Assembly (NCBI RefSeq): GCF_947507565.1
Contig: NC_089185.1
Coordinates: forward strand, 1,922,001 to 1,986,000
Reading direction: 5' to 3'
Source: Oscarella lobularis
Taxonomy: Eukaryota; Porifera; Homoscleromorpha; Homosclerophorida; Oscarellidae
Length of the DNA stretch: 64,000 bases
In this document: positions 53,941 through 63,982 of the stretch, one piece after another
Layout of the letters: each line of letters begins with the position of its first letter
Numbering within the stretch: position 1 is the first letter of the stretch
Notes under the pieces: generated by a model
Told to the model about the DNA's origin: nothing
Seen by the model: the letters and a program-made list of their open reading frames with translations, nothing else
Database searches by the model: none
Made by a program: the position numbers and the translations under genes

Positions 53941-55108
53941 CAGAAATAGGTAAAGCGCGCAGGCCATCGCTTGGCAACGGGACGCCGTGCCTAACGGTCA
54001 GTTGAGCTAATCCAATTATACATCACGTCACATGATGCCGCGAATCCCTCCCATTGGCTACGAAGAGGACTATGTTCTGCGACTACGAGAAGGACGTCAC
54101 TAAGTAGATTAGGGCCTCCCCACTCCTGCGGTCGTTTCGGGGACCCCGTACGACCTTCCGTTGCTTTGCTAGCGCACTTTAAGGGATTGGAAGTTTATGG
54201 TGAGAAGCACTGCACGACTTATTTCATAGACAGCGCTGGGCAAAAAGCGAAAACCAGCTCCTTCGTGCGCTAAACTGGCCGCAAAAGTTTTTTCAATGAC
54301 AGCAAAATAACGGCCCTGCATAAGAAGCTTGAATTATTATGAAGAATAAGCTATTGGGTAATTATTTTACAAGAAGTGCCTTGGAGTCTTGACGCGGTCG
54401 CATGCGGTTGCAGAAGCCAGCAAAATTGTGATCCATAATAGCAAGAGAAAGTCGGCGCCCAAATTGTCGGATGGAAACACCTGAATCAACCGCTGTTTCG
54501 CCAACAAATTGAATCCGATTATGCACGTCTATAAACAAAAATGAATTTGAAGGCCTGACTTACTTTCATTGGACGAAGAGGGTTTTACTTTTTCTTGGAG
54601 AAAAAATAACATGCGTCTTCCAACGGGTGGGAAGCCCGAACGTACACGTTTGCGACATTTTCCCCGTCGTCTTCGCATGTCTGAAGAAGCGACTTCTGAT
54701 GGTTCGCTATGGTTTTCAGGTCCGCAAAACCTCGTTTACTAACAGCATTACAAAATTAACTGCATGAAAAGCACTCAATTACGCAATGCTCTTACACTGA
54801 CGAGACTTGGTTCAAGTGCACTTCATTCAATGGCCTCTGCTGAAGCGACACATTTTCGCTCTCGTTCGCTCTCTGCTTAGCTTACTTCAGTGATAGCCAT
54901 TATTACAGAAGCATTTTTCCTCATCTGCCACTTTTAAATTGATTTTGATAGATTTGGGAATTACGTCTGCCAAGGGCTTTACATTCATTCGCCGGAATTT
55001 TTGTCGGATCTTCGCGCTTAATTCTGTTGAACAGCTCGATATCGTGGTTCCGCTAGTTGAAGTAGCCCAGAAAATAGGGTTACTACGGAGTTCAAGCCGT
55101 CATATTAC
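53941..55108. other. Stretch with no supported gene
   Basis: No recognisable domain, terminal repeat or tandem array. A GTCACATGATG word is near 54027. Nothing else to report. Confidence 0.35.
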
Positions 55109-55330
55109 TTGAAACTGGTTGTGTCATTGACAGCAACATCTTTCAAATGCCGCGCCTGTGACAGGAAGGAGAGGTTCTCGACAGATACCAACAGCGAGGA
55201 TTACAAACGCTTGCTGGAGAGCCACTCGCCGAACTGCAGAAGGAACTTCTGCCGGTCGGCTAATGCGATGGAGGCAGAAGGTACCATTGTATTTTTTGAA
55301 CGTTCAATCCCAAAGTACTTCTGGTCACCC
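55109..55330 (+). pseudogene. Mutator-like transposase fragment (PF20700-type)
   Basis: Reads TATSFKCRACDRKERFS, then ESHSPNCRRNFCRSANAMEA and EGTIVFFERSIPKY. Short C-x2-C then H-S-P-N-C, N, and M-E-x-E-G-x-x-x-x-F-x-R-S match the block after DGTWxKRGHSS in the same family as the relic at 6.9-7.8 kb. Only about 70 residues remain, and the frame fails after IPKY. Confidence 0.6.
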
Positions 55331-55439
55331 ACGACTACCTGTAGAGAATCGATGTGATATGATCATTATTATGAACACATGCCGACCTGCGGAGAGCTGT
55401 CACTCTTGTTCGTGTCTGCACAAAACCTTTCAAGAGTTG

Positions 55440-55721
55440 CTATGTACTGTCCGTCGACGCTTCGTCGATGTCTAAGATTTCCAGAGCAGCAACGCGGGAC
55501 TTTTCACGGCAATTTTCAGCTGACTTCTTCAAGAAGGCAAAATACTCAAGAGTATCTGCCATGAAATCCACCACAAAAGTTATGGCTTTATCAGCCATAG
55601 CCTTATCCTCATCCATGCTCGGTAATATATTATCGTCAGGTACCAGCAGAGAGCGAGGTCTCTGCAGTGTTGAATTATAGCAATTTTTACACCTGAATTT
55701 TCCAGATATACCTAGGAGCAT
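55440..55721 (-). CDS. Unassigned minus-strand exon, possibly DUF6589 gene remainder
   Basis: Reads SGKFRCKNCYNS, SLLVPDDNILPSMDEDKAMA, DKAITFVVDFMADTLEYFAF, LKKSAENCREKSR. It lies on the same strand as the DUF6589-like gene at 59.3-59.85 kb, on the other side of the Helitron that interrupts it. The helical stretch after DxxxxADKAI is loosely like the region after the DNxN block in such proteins. Assignment is tentative. Confidence 0.25.
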   Translation of the reverse strand: MLLGISGKFRCKNCYNSTLQRPRSLLVPDDNILPSMDEDKAMADKAITFVVDFMADTLEYFAFLKKSAENCREKSRVAALEILDIDEASTDST

Positions 55722-55734
55722 GCCGCAACGGAAT

Positions 55735-57100
55735 AAGTAGCCGTGTAGTCAAATTAAGAATTTTGCTTTGTGAGTCTAAAGAACGAAGGAACCGATGCAA
55801 TCTCCACCACTATGAGCATACGCGCCATCTTGGGCGAAGGGTCACGTGACGACTTTGTCCACGATCTCCTCCGCCGTTTCGCGTCGGAAGCCGATTTTCG
55901 ACGAATTTTCGAGCTCTGCGAAAAAATCAAGACAATGTTACGGGCTTTTTTCGCGTCGGGGCCCCTTTCGGAAATCGTCGTTTTTCCACCGATTCGGGCG
56001 ACGTTTCGCTTCGATCAAAGTTGCGAGGGCCGTTATTCGACGCCGCGAAGCGTTTTCGATCGTCGAATCGCGCCGAAAACGCCCGCGAACCCCCGTTTTC
56101 GAAGATTCTCGCTATCGATCGATTTCGAAACGCGCGCGGACGACTTTCTCGACGACGGGGTCGCACATTTACGTCTTCCTGAGCACGCTTCCACTTTCGA
56201 TCGTTATCGAGGCCCCTTTTTAGGCATCGGCGTATTTCTCGAAAACGAAGCGTCCCGCTCACTTGGCGATTTTTCGACGTCCACTTCGTCTAATCTTCTG
56301 TCGCCTTCGATCGTTTCGTTGCAAAGACCGCTTCGAAGCTTTTTCCGCCATCTTGCATTCCGTGGCGCATACGGGTCACAGCCATTGTCGTTTCGTCTCC
56401 GTCTCGGCTCCTGTCTGCGCCTTCTCCCATTTTTTCGCAAAGTTCTTAAACGAGCGCCGTGACAACTAAACGTGAGTCACATTTCCTTTCCGCATTCCCA
56501 TTCTAACTTCGCGACATATGAATCCGCCGTGCATATGCCATGTACTGCGCGACGACGACATCGATTCCCTCTGCACTTTTCCTTCCCCTCCCCCTCGCAC
56601 TGGGATTTCTCACTCTTCCCACCGCAGACGATCGCTAAAAACCCGTTCACGAAGCCAATTTTGCGCTGTCAGGAGGATACGCCCCTGTTTACGCAACACC
56701 CTTCGATCCGTTTTCGCGTCCCCATTTCGCTTCGCCTTCAAGCACGTCGCTGTCGCGTACGAAGACGAACGCGAACACCCCACTGCGAAGCTAATTTCCC
56801 GCTCATTTCATCGCCATCGAAGGGGATCCGCCCATATTTACACAACTGTCCATCATCTTCCGCGTTCACCTTTCGCCTCGCACTCCAACATTTCGCTATA
56901 GCGAACGAAAACATTACGGATAACAAAATTACGCTTCTGTTTCCAATTATCCTTGCGTCTTTAGATCTTGAACCGCGCTTTTATTTACTCAACTGTCGTC
57001 GATCCTTCGTTGTCACAATTTTTCAGGCAAAGCTCCTAATTTACCCTTTTTACTTCATCCTATAAGTACTTACGCTTCTGTCTCTCCTACAGCTATAGCT
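55735..57100. promoter_or_regulatory. CpG-rich region upstream of the second RPA gene
   Basis: Dense CG, TCGA and TTTCG words keep several frames open on both strands without any domain, so the ORFs here are not called as genes. GCCATCTTG occurs at 55824-55832 and 56347-56355 (reverse of the AAGATGGC initiator core), with the E-box palindrome GTCACGTGAC at 55841-55850. A promoter or CpG island inside the Helitron 5' half is plausible. The Helitron 5' TC end probably lies in this interval but could not be fixed. Confidence 0.35.
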
Positions 57101-57103
57101 CAA

Positions 57104-58593
57104 CATAGTGCCTCCGCTTCACCGACGACTTCAACCTCCGTTTCACCCAATGCTCACTCTTCTCCGCTCAAGCATTTCTCTTGCATAAGCGACATATACG
57201 ACTCCACCGTCGGTAACGTCACAATTTAAATTTGTTGTTTTGTTATGAGACCTAATGTCTACACGCACACCCAGGTTACTTTGGGACGTTCCACGCAAAG
57301 ATTGACGTTCTATCCGATCTGACCCTTGCGGAAAGCGGATCACAGTTTTTCCACGGATACGCCAAAGACGAATCTGGTCGTATTCGATTCATCTCTTTTT
57401 ATCCGCGCAAGCGAGACAAGTTGGTCGACGCTGTTAATCGAAACGAAGCCGTCTCCTTCTCCAATGCGCTTCTCAAGAGGAACACCTACACAAACACGAT
57501 GGAAGCAAAACTGACTGAGAGAACGTCCATCCTCAGATCTCCGCAGAAGATGAACGTCCGTACCCACACGGATGCAACTCCGCAAATCCCATTGGAGATT
57601 CTCTTGAAGGACCTGCAGAAGCAAGTTCCCGGCCAAATGGTTGACTTTGCGGCCAAAGTCCTAGATGTTTCTGACGTTACGTATTCACGAAAAGATCATA
57701 CCACCCCGATACGGAAAGTTGGAATCTCCGACGAGTCCGCGTCGGCTACTGCTACTCTCTGGGGAAACTTCACCAGTCAAGTACAAATGGGCCGTTCGTA
57801 CGCTTTTCGTTTGGCCGTCAAAAGCGGTCTTGATGACGACATGGTTCTCTATACCTCGAAAAACGGATGCGAAATTAAACCAGTTCAGGACATCGGAGAA
57901 GTCGCACCGTTGACGCACTTCAAAAAAGAAACGCACAACCTCTTCAAGAATGCGACCGTGATTGGGGTGAATAATTTCAAGTCCTACTACGCGTGCACCG
58001 CCTGCGATAACGGTGAAGCCTTTCTCATTGAACCAACGGAACCCTATGTTCGATGCAACTCCTGTGGGAACTCTTCTCATGTCCGACACTCTTCCCGTGA
58101 AATCTCGGCTTATCTCACTCTCCAGAACGACGACTCCGTCAGAGTTCAACTGACCGCTACGTCTACGACCATTTCAAAGATGGCGCGCAAACCAATCTGC
58201 GATATAACGCAATACACTCTCCTTGACGTTCCAAAGTTCAATGTGGAATATTCGCGTTATCAGTCTATAGTTGACGTCTCCTATCCTCAAGAAACTTCCT
58301 CTCCTAAGCGACATGCCAGACGCAACCTCTCCGAAGAAATGGCTTCGGAAGGCCAACAATCCCCTCTGCAAATCAACAATGCTTGCAATCAAGAAACATT
58401 GCAAACAACAACGAACGATGATGAGGCCGACGGCGAGCGCGAAGACACTCTTTCGGATCTTTCCACAACTCTTCCAACCAGACAACAGTCGGCGCTTTCT
58501 TCTCGAAAGTCACCTTCGCGCCGTCGACAAACCACCCATCGTCGTTCCGCTTCCGTTCTTCAACTTGACGCTCCTTCTGTTTTTCCAAAGTGA
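57104..58593 (+). CDS. Second Helitron RPA1-like protein (two visible exons)
   Basis: The exon ending at 57212 (PLKHFSCISDIYDSTV, phase 1) is followed by an intron at 57213-57274 (62 nt) and exon 57275-58593 (YFGTFHAKIDVLSDLTLAES, GYAKDESGRIRFISFYPRKR, RKVGISDESASATATLWGNF). It has a zinc ribbon (CTAC...CNSC near 57994-58060) and a Ser/Thr-rich, basic tail. The intron sits exactly where it does in the RPA gene at 2.4 kb (before YRANFHAVIDTLSEV there). No stop interrupts the protein. The start codon is not resolved: no in-frame ATG exists between the stop near 56969 and the donor, so an earlier exon or a non-ATG start is needed. No helicase lies nearby. Confidence 0.82.
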
Positions 58594-59322
58594 CGTAACT
58601 CTACAACACAAAAAACAACGTAGTTTCTTTAAACGCCAAAACGTTTTGGCCCTCTTGGCCCATCTAATTTGAACTTTTTTGGACCGTTGGCCATTTCTTG
58701 CATCTACGTTTTCTCCTAAAAGGAACTTTTTCTGGTAGTTACCTTAAACGCCACGTTTGGCCTTTTGGCCTCAATCTTCGACTTTTCATCCTGTTTTAAT
58801 TAAATAAAGTAAAAATGCGTCCTGCTACACTTTTTTCGATACACGAACAACGAACCTACGCTAGGCCGGATGATAACGCCCCTAAGACAAAATATTTAAG
58901 CCCGGCTTCAGCGCCGTATGCACTATCTCTTTTTAATGCGGTTAAAACAAATAAGGATAAAGTTTGTAATTCAATGGCCAAATAAACAGAAAGTCAATTA
59001 ATTGATGAAACTAAAAGCACAGATCCCAATGTTACAATTCCACAAAGAAGTACCAATACTTTGAAACTCTTACCCAAGCAAGTGAAACCACGTGCCCTAT
59101 CGCTACCTGTCAAAAAAAATTCCGCACAACGGGCAAAGCCGGGTACTCACCTTAGCGGGAGTGGGTCTTGCTCCCCAAAGCGTACCGAGGGCGGGTCAAC
59201 AAATACGATTTAGGTTCCAGGAGCGCAGACATAATGGTAGTGTCGGAAGTAACACGGAAAGTTACGCCTTTCCAAGTGTCTGCCACAGGGTTCATCGAAA
59301 ACCTTAGAATCTCCTGCTCCCG
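58594..59322. other. Helitron 3' non-coding region
   Basis: The region between the RPA stop and the hairpin contains TTTTGGCC repeats near 58640-58770 (AACGTTTTGGCCCTCTTGGCC and variants in other words). At 59120-59145 it contains a partial hairpin-like GGGCAAAGCCGGGTACTCAC, possibly an older or internal Helitron end. Confidence 0.4.
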
Positions 59323-59350
59323 ACCCGGGCGAAGCCGGGTAGTCAGCTAG
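59323..59350 (+). mobile_element. Helitron 3' terminus (hairpin and CTAG), inserted in a DUF6589-like gene
   Basis: Stem ACCCGG 59323-59328, loop GCGAAG, stem CCGGGT 59335-59340, spacer AGTCAG, CTAG ending at 59350, T next. Immediately outside, the minus-strand DUF6589-like frame begins (NRYIT reading ends at 59351), so the element interrupts that gene. Confidence 0.9.
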
Positions 59351-59880
59351 TTATATACCTATTAACGCGGTGACCAGATTCGCTACCTTGACGTTCGTGG
59401 TGAACCCCCCCGAACAAATTGAAGTTGTCGTACACCCAGAGGCATTGACGGCCCTCAAACTGCTTCAATCTGTCCGGATCATCTGCGATAGTCTGGAGAC
59501 GCCGCCACGCCTGTCGGTACGACATGCAGATGCCCATATGATTGAGATGTGTCAAGACGTCCTTGCTGTTTCCCTTGGCAATCAGCTTGAAGGTGGTAAG
59601 AAGCTGCATTCCGCTTGCACGAGGATCTCTCTGCTTCAGAAGTACTGATTCAGCTACTGCGGTTTTCATTCTGACAGAGTCCTCAGCTTCCTCACGACGA
59701 TCACCGGAACTAATGAGCTTTTGCAAGAGGAGGTAAAGATGGGGACTGTGGGTTTTCAAGCAGTCGTCAATGCCGCGGAAGGAGAACTGATGAAGTTCTG
59801 GAGGACTGACCGGCCCAACAAGCAAAGGCGAATAGCGACACATCACTACTTTCTCAATTTCACTCGTAAGGACATCAGCA
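59351..59880 (-). pseudogene. DUF6589-like gene, cut by the Helitron end
   Basis: Minus strand, reading VLTSEIEKVVMCRYSPLLVG from about 59877, then LLLQKLISSGDRREEAEDSV, RMKTAVAESVLLKQRDPRAS, LTTFKLIAKGNSKDVLTHLN, HMGICMSYRQAWRRLQTIAD, CLWVYDNFNLFGGVHHERQG, and stopping at the Helitron boundary. The order of an L/I-rich helix, HxMGxxxSYxxxxxxL, then a YDNxN block is what I recall for DUF6589, a domain of transposon-linked proteins in fungi and animals. The same blocks occur in the plus-strand gene at 63.5 kb. Upstream exons beyond 59880 were not resolved. Confidence 0.6.
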
Positions 59881-60662
59881 ACCCCTGTCCCAGTCGATGT
59901 CCGTTTCTCCCGCAGGAGGTGGTGCGATTGCTTGAGCGGTTTCGTCAGGCATAATTCGAGTCAGATCTTTGTAAACGGAGCATTTCTGACTGTAGCTTCT
60001 GCATGGCCTTGTTCCAGGGAATGCTTCAGTAACAATCCTGTTCACCTCTATCTGACTGATTTCGCAGTCGTAACGGCTCACAAGGAGCCTAGAAAACGAC
60101 GTTTTGCTGAACTCGAAAGGTCACACGCACCCAACTGAACATACCAAGCGGCACGTTCGGCGCGAAAATCTTCTGAAAGTGCATATCTTTGAGCCATTTC
60201 TGAGTAAGTAGACCTGTATAACGTGCTAGATGTACGCGAGTCGAACGTACGTCTGCCTGAGACGCCCCATCGGAAGGTGGCGAACGTGAGTCAGAAAAGT
60301 GACACGAAGGCAAAGGCGACAGGGTTTGTAATTCGGCATGAACGCGCGATTCCTTATAAGGCAATCACGTGGAAAGGTAGGGGGTCACGAGGGGTAGTAT
60401 GCGCCCAAACCTCTCTCCGCGCCCACTAGCGAAAGCGGAGACGAGGCCTGGGTACGAGGCTACAAGAATATCACATGCCATCTTTCACGTTGTCCATGAC
60501 ATCATCGACTTTTTCCAACAGAGAGCTGCTCGAACAGTGCTCGGAAGGGCTCACTCAAAATTCCGTACGCTAATAAGCAATATATCTTATGCATTTATTC
60601 TAACCTCACGTGTTTAAAACAAATCCTTTCACAACACTCTTTGGAGCCCGGTCCCAAAAGTC

Positions 60663-61073
60663 ATGCATCGGGGACCAAAACTAATCAAACTGGCTGCAGC
60701 GTCGCTCAATCACGGAAACGGAGCATTGTTTCGACCAATAGATGTCATGGACACTCCCGCCGGAAGCCACTCTGTAAAAGCGTACGCCGAAATTGATCGT
60801 GCGCGAGAGACATCTGCCATCATAAAGAAAACTGAGTGGTCTAAAAAGGCCATGTCCCTTCGAAGAACAGAAAGAAGAAAAAAACTCCTAACAGCGGAAG
60901 AACGAAGGGACCACGTACCTGGCGGGAGGGTTCGGCGGCGAGACAGGAGCGACATCTCAATCGAAATCAAAGCGACAAAAAGAAATAAAAAAAGGAATGA
61001 AAGACGGACGATGAACAGGAACGAGGAGAATACTAAGAAGAGAGACCGACGAGGAAAAGAATGGAGAGCGTAG
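60663..61073 (+). CDS. Basic protein fragment, possible transposase C-terminus
   Basis: Reads MHRGPKLIKLAAASLNHGNG, ALFRPIDVMDTPAGSHSVKA, YAEIDRARETSAIIKKTEWS, KKAMSLRRTERRKK, then a Lys/Arg/Glu-rich tail. The NxGA...VM...G...A...D..R...KK...RxxRxKK layout resembles the C-terminal end of Mutator-like transposases, but it is weak. A GACGAC-rich acidic tract follows at 61140-61220 in another frame. Confidence 0.28.
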   Translation: MHRGPKLIKLAAASLNHGNGALFRPIDVMDTPAGSHSVKAYAEIDRARETSAIIKKTEWSKKAMSLRRTERRKKLLTAEERRDHVPGGRVRRRDRSDISIEIKATKRNKKRNERRTMNRNEENTKKRDRRGKEWRA

Positions 61074-61505
61074 GACAACGGGAAATGACAGAAGCGGAAG
61101 AGCAATGGGTAGCGATGGAATTAGCAGAAGAAGAAGAGGAAGGACATAAGCGACGACGAAAGCGACGACGATGGCGACGACGTCAGCGACGTCGACAGCG
61201 ACGACGAATGCTTTGACGACGACGACAGAGAAGCATAGGGTCAGGAGGTGTAGGGTCAAGATATGTCAGGTATGCGTAAGGTAGTATGGGATAAATAAGC
61301 CCATGGCATGATATCTGTCACGTGCCCGGTGTTCGCAGACTCAACGCGTTTAAAACGGAGTGTTCGACGCAGTTGTGCGCACGAAAGGCTTTGAAAGAGA
61401 TCCAGCATGCCTCGTGAGTTCCCTTTTTTGTGAGTCAGTGCATGCATTGGGCTGCTGCGATATGCCCAACTTTCGAAGCTCACGCGCATGTCCGAAAACG
61501 ATGGA
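61074..61505. other. Low-complexity stretch, no supported gene
   Basis: GA- and CGACGA-rich (61130-61230), then unremarkable sequence. Confidence 0.4.
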
Positions 61506-61509
61506 GTAG

Positions 61510-61635
61510 GTATTTTTCGTGCAAGTTTTTGAGAATTTTACGCGATTTCGCGTCCCAGCGCGCATACGATCGCGACCGTTTGCGCGATTGTGCCCGAAAT
61601 CGCTTCGCATGAGAGAAATCTTGCACGAAAAATAC
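61510..61635. repeat. Small inverted-repeat element, 16-bp arms
   Basis: GTATTTTTCGTGCAAG (61510-61525) and CTTGCACGAAAAATAC (61620-61635) are perfect inverted copies 94 bp apart, enclosing GCGATTTCGCG-type sub-palindromes. It may be a MITE relic. No clear target duplication. Confidence 0.65.
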
Positions 61636-62840
61636 TTACATCGACTATTTTAATCGTCATTGCTGCGATCGACGCGAAACCGCAGCGGATTCGGCTTCGT
61701 CGCGAAGCGTTAGTGCTATGAAACAACGTAATGATTACGTAGCTAGAAGGCGTGACAAGTCTCTAAATTAGACAAGCAGCGCCTTCTCCTAGTAACAGTT
61801 GGTATGCCCCGAGGTTGGGATTCTGGAACGTTATTCCCTTAATTCCTAGTCCCGCTTCACAGAGATGAAACGATTCCTTGGATATCCATCTCGTTTGGCT
61901 GGAACTTGCAAGGCAAACGAAGATGTGGGTCCACGATCTTTGCGACCGAATTCTGCTTGAACTTGTAGATCATGTCGAATGACTTCTGCTTGAACTTGTG
62001 GTCGATCTGCGATGAGGTGACCACGAACTCGTCCGATCACGAGAACGAGTGTATAGCCGATTTAATTCGTCGCGGCGCGACTGCGATTCGGTTTGACGCT
62101 GGCTCGGATTGGACACCAACTCAATGGCTTCGCTGCACAACTGACGTATGCTCGTAGAAGGCGTCGATCGGGAAGAATACCGTGGAGTAGGAAAAGGAAA
62201 TCCTGCTGCGCTCGCGATGTGAGCCTCTTGGCAAACGGTGTAGCGCCGATTTCGCCAGGAATCGTCCGGTGGCAGAAATACATTGCTTTCGATCGCGACG
62301 GCTCGAAAAGAGCTTTGTGATTGGAACTTCAGCCCAACAGCATCAGGAAAGTAAGCCTAAGCGCGTTCCGGTTGACGAATGGGGTCCCCAAATATTCTCT
62401 TACCTTCAAAGTCTCCGATTTAACTTTTTCGTCTTCCCTATTGGGAATTTGAAGTTCCTGTGTACCGTCAGTGACGTTAAGGTGGCAGTAGGGGTAAAAA
62501 CTAGCCTCGGTTCCAGACCCTCTCTCCCCCGGATGTTACCGATCCTTGGAGAGAAGGTCTGGTACGGTACTGCCCTTTAACACCTGTAACTCCGCCTATT
62601 ATGAAGTATGGGAACAGTATGGCCGACCGACTTGTAAATCCTCCGTTCGCACTCATCTCGCCCTCAGAAGCTATCCTCGATCTTCCGATCTGTGTTTGCC
62701 GCTTACACTGTTTAGTATAAGACGCTGCTATCCGATCGAGGTCCCTTTCAGCATCAACCCCTTGTCCGGGATCTTTTACGTCGCCTAGGAAATATTCGCC
62801 GATGGGCTCTCATTCTCAGACTGTTCGATCTTCTGTCTTT
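61636..62840. other. Stretch with no supported gene
   Basis: A short direct repeat (ACTTCTGCTTGAACTTGT / ATTCTGCTTGAACTTGTAGA) lies near 61950-62000. No recognised coding region or terminal repeat. Confidence 0.35.
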
Positions 62841-63139
62841 CATGCCACATGCGTTAGTTGGTAAGCCTGTCTCTTCCTGGTCGAATATCGCCAATTTTCG
62901 TCGATATCGCAGGCTACAGTCGAAGCCCTCACTGTCCCCAGGAAGTATCGTTACTCCTGCGGCTTTACTGGCCTTCGCAAACGTCTGTTCTTGGCGCAGG
63001 CTTCGATGCAATGTCGGCGATCGAGCTCGGTCTCCTGATCGGCGCGCATTTGGCAGTAGCGTCCGTAGACGGCGAAGGAGGAAAAGAACGGAGTCGGCGG
63101 GAGCTGGGCAACTTGTATATGTCTATGAAGGACTTTCTG

Positions 63140-63982
63140 TTGCTCAGAGGACCGTGAACGCAGAAGAGGAATTCGTCGTTGACAGAGTGTACTTGGAAAA
63201 TGTTCTTCATAAGCTCAACAGTCTTGAATCAGCGCTCCAGGAGCAGAGGGGCACTTCCGCAAAGTTGAACGCTCGTTTGGAACAGCTGCAGCAGTCGAAA
63301 GCTATTGAACATGGTGAACTGAGTAGAGCCGTGGAGGATATCTCGAGTCTTCGGAGTCAAATATATTCCGATAAAGTCGAACTTTGGTCTAGTGTTCGGT
63401 CGGCCTCCCAGTTTGAGCTTGCAAACATTCGACGTGATCATCGTTCCTTAGAGCAAGAGATAAATTCAGTACTGCACACGTTTTCGATTTCGTCGTTGTA
63501 CGATACTGTCAGCAAAGCAGCTCCTAGATTAAGCCAACTGATCCAAAGTCTTGAAGTTCCCGCAGAGAAGGATGCGCTTCTGCACAGTGTGCGCGGTACA
63601 ACCGTCATGGCGATCTTAGCACGTCGAGGAGACAACCGTTTTCAAGGTCTTCAGCTTGTTATCAGTCTCATGTTGTTTGCTCGTGCAGTTGGTAGGAATG
63701 TGATTACAAGTCTCAATCACATAGGAGTGGCAATGAGCTATACGCCAACTTTAGACTGGCTGCGTAAGGCTGCTGATGACGTCTCACGGTCTGTTAACTT
63801 CAGAGAAGGTCGTTGGATGCTCGTTTTTGACAACGTCAACTTCCAAAAAAAAAATCCGTCATGAGAGACAGGATCACCATACACAATCTTGGAACTTCAC
63901 CAGTCGAATGGCAATAAAAGTCAAGCACATGCCTCCTCATGACCTCTTGGTCAAAGGAAACAAACCTCAGCGCTCCAGATGA
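63140..63982 (+). pseudogene. DUF6589-like protein with N-terminal coiled coil, one frameshift
   Basis: The well-supported part starts near 63140: EEEFVVDRVYLENVLHKLNS, a heptad-like coiled coil (LESALQEQRG, LNARLEQLQQSKA, LEQEINSVLHTF), then LLHSVRGTTVMAILARRGDN, LQLVISLMLFARAVGRNVIT, SLNHIGVAMSYTPTLDWLRK, GRWMLVFDNVNF. This parallels the minus-strand gene at 59.35-59.88 kb block by block. At 63845-63854 a run of ten A shifts the frame; the continuation (RHERQDHHTQSWNFTSRMAI, KVKHMPPHDLLVKGNKP) runs to a stop at 63980-63982. The frame is open further upstream (from 62842), but that part shows no recognisable sequence and another frame is also open, so the start is uncertain. Confidence 0.6.

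Noticed and set aside
55770-56462. Long ORFs on both strands in the CpG-rich block
   Set aside because: Several overlapping frames are open at once because of TTTCG/CGAAA composition; none shows a domain or consistent splice sites.
59120-59150. GGGCAAAGCCGGGTACTCACCTTAG as another Helitron 3' end
   Set aside because: The left stem is incomplete and the end is not followed by T; at most a decayed internal end.
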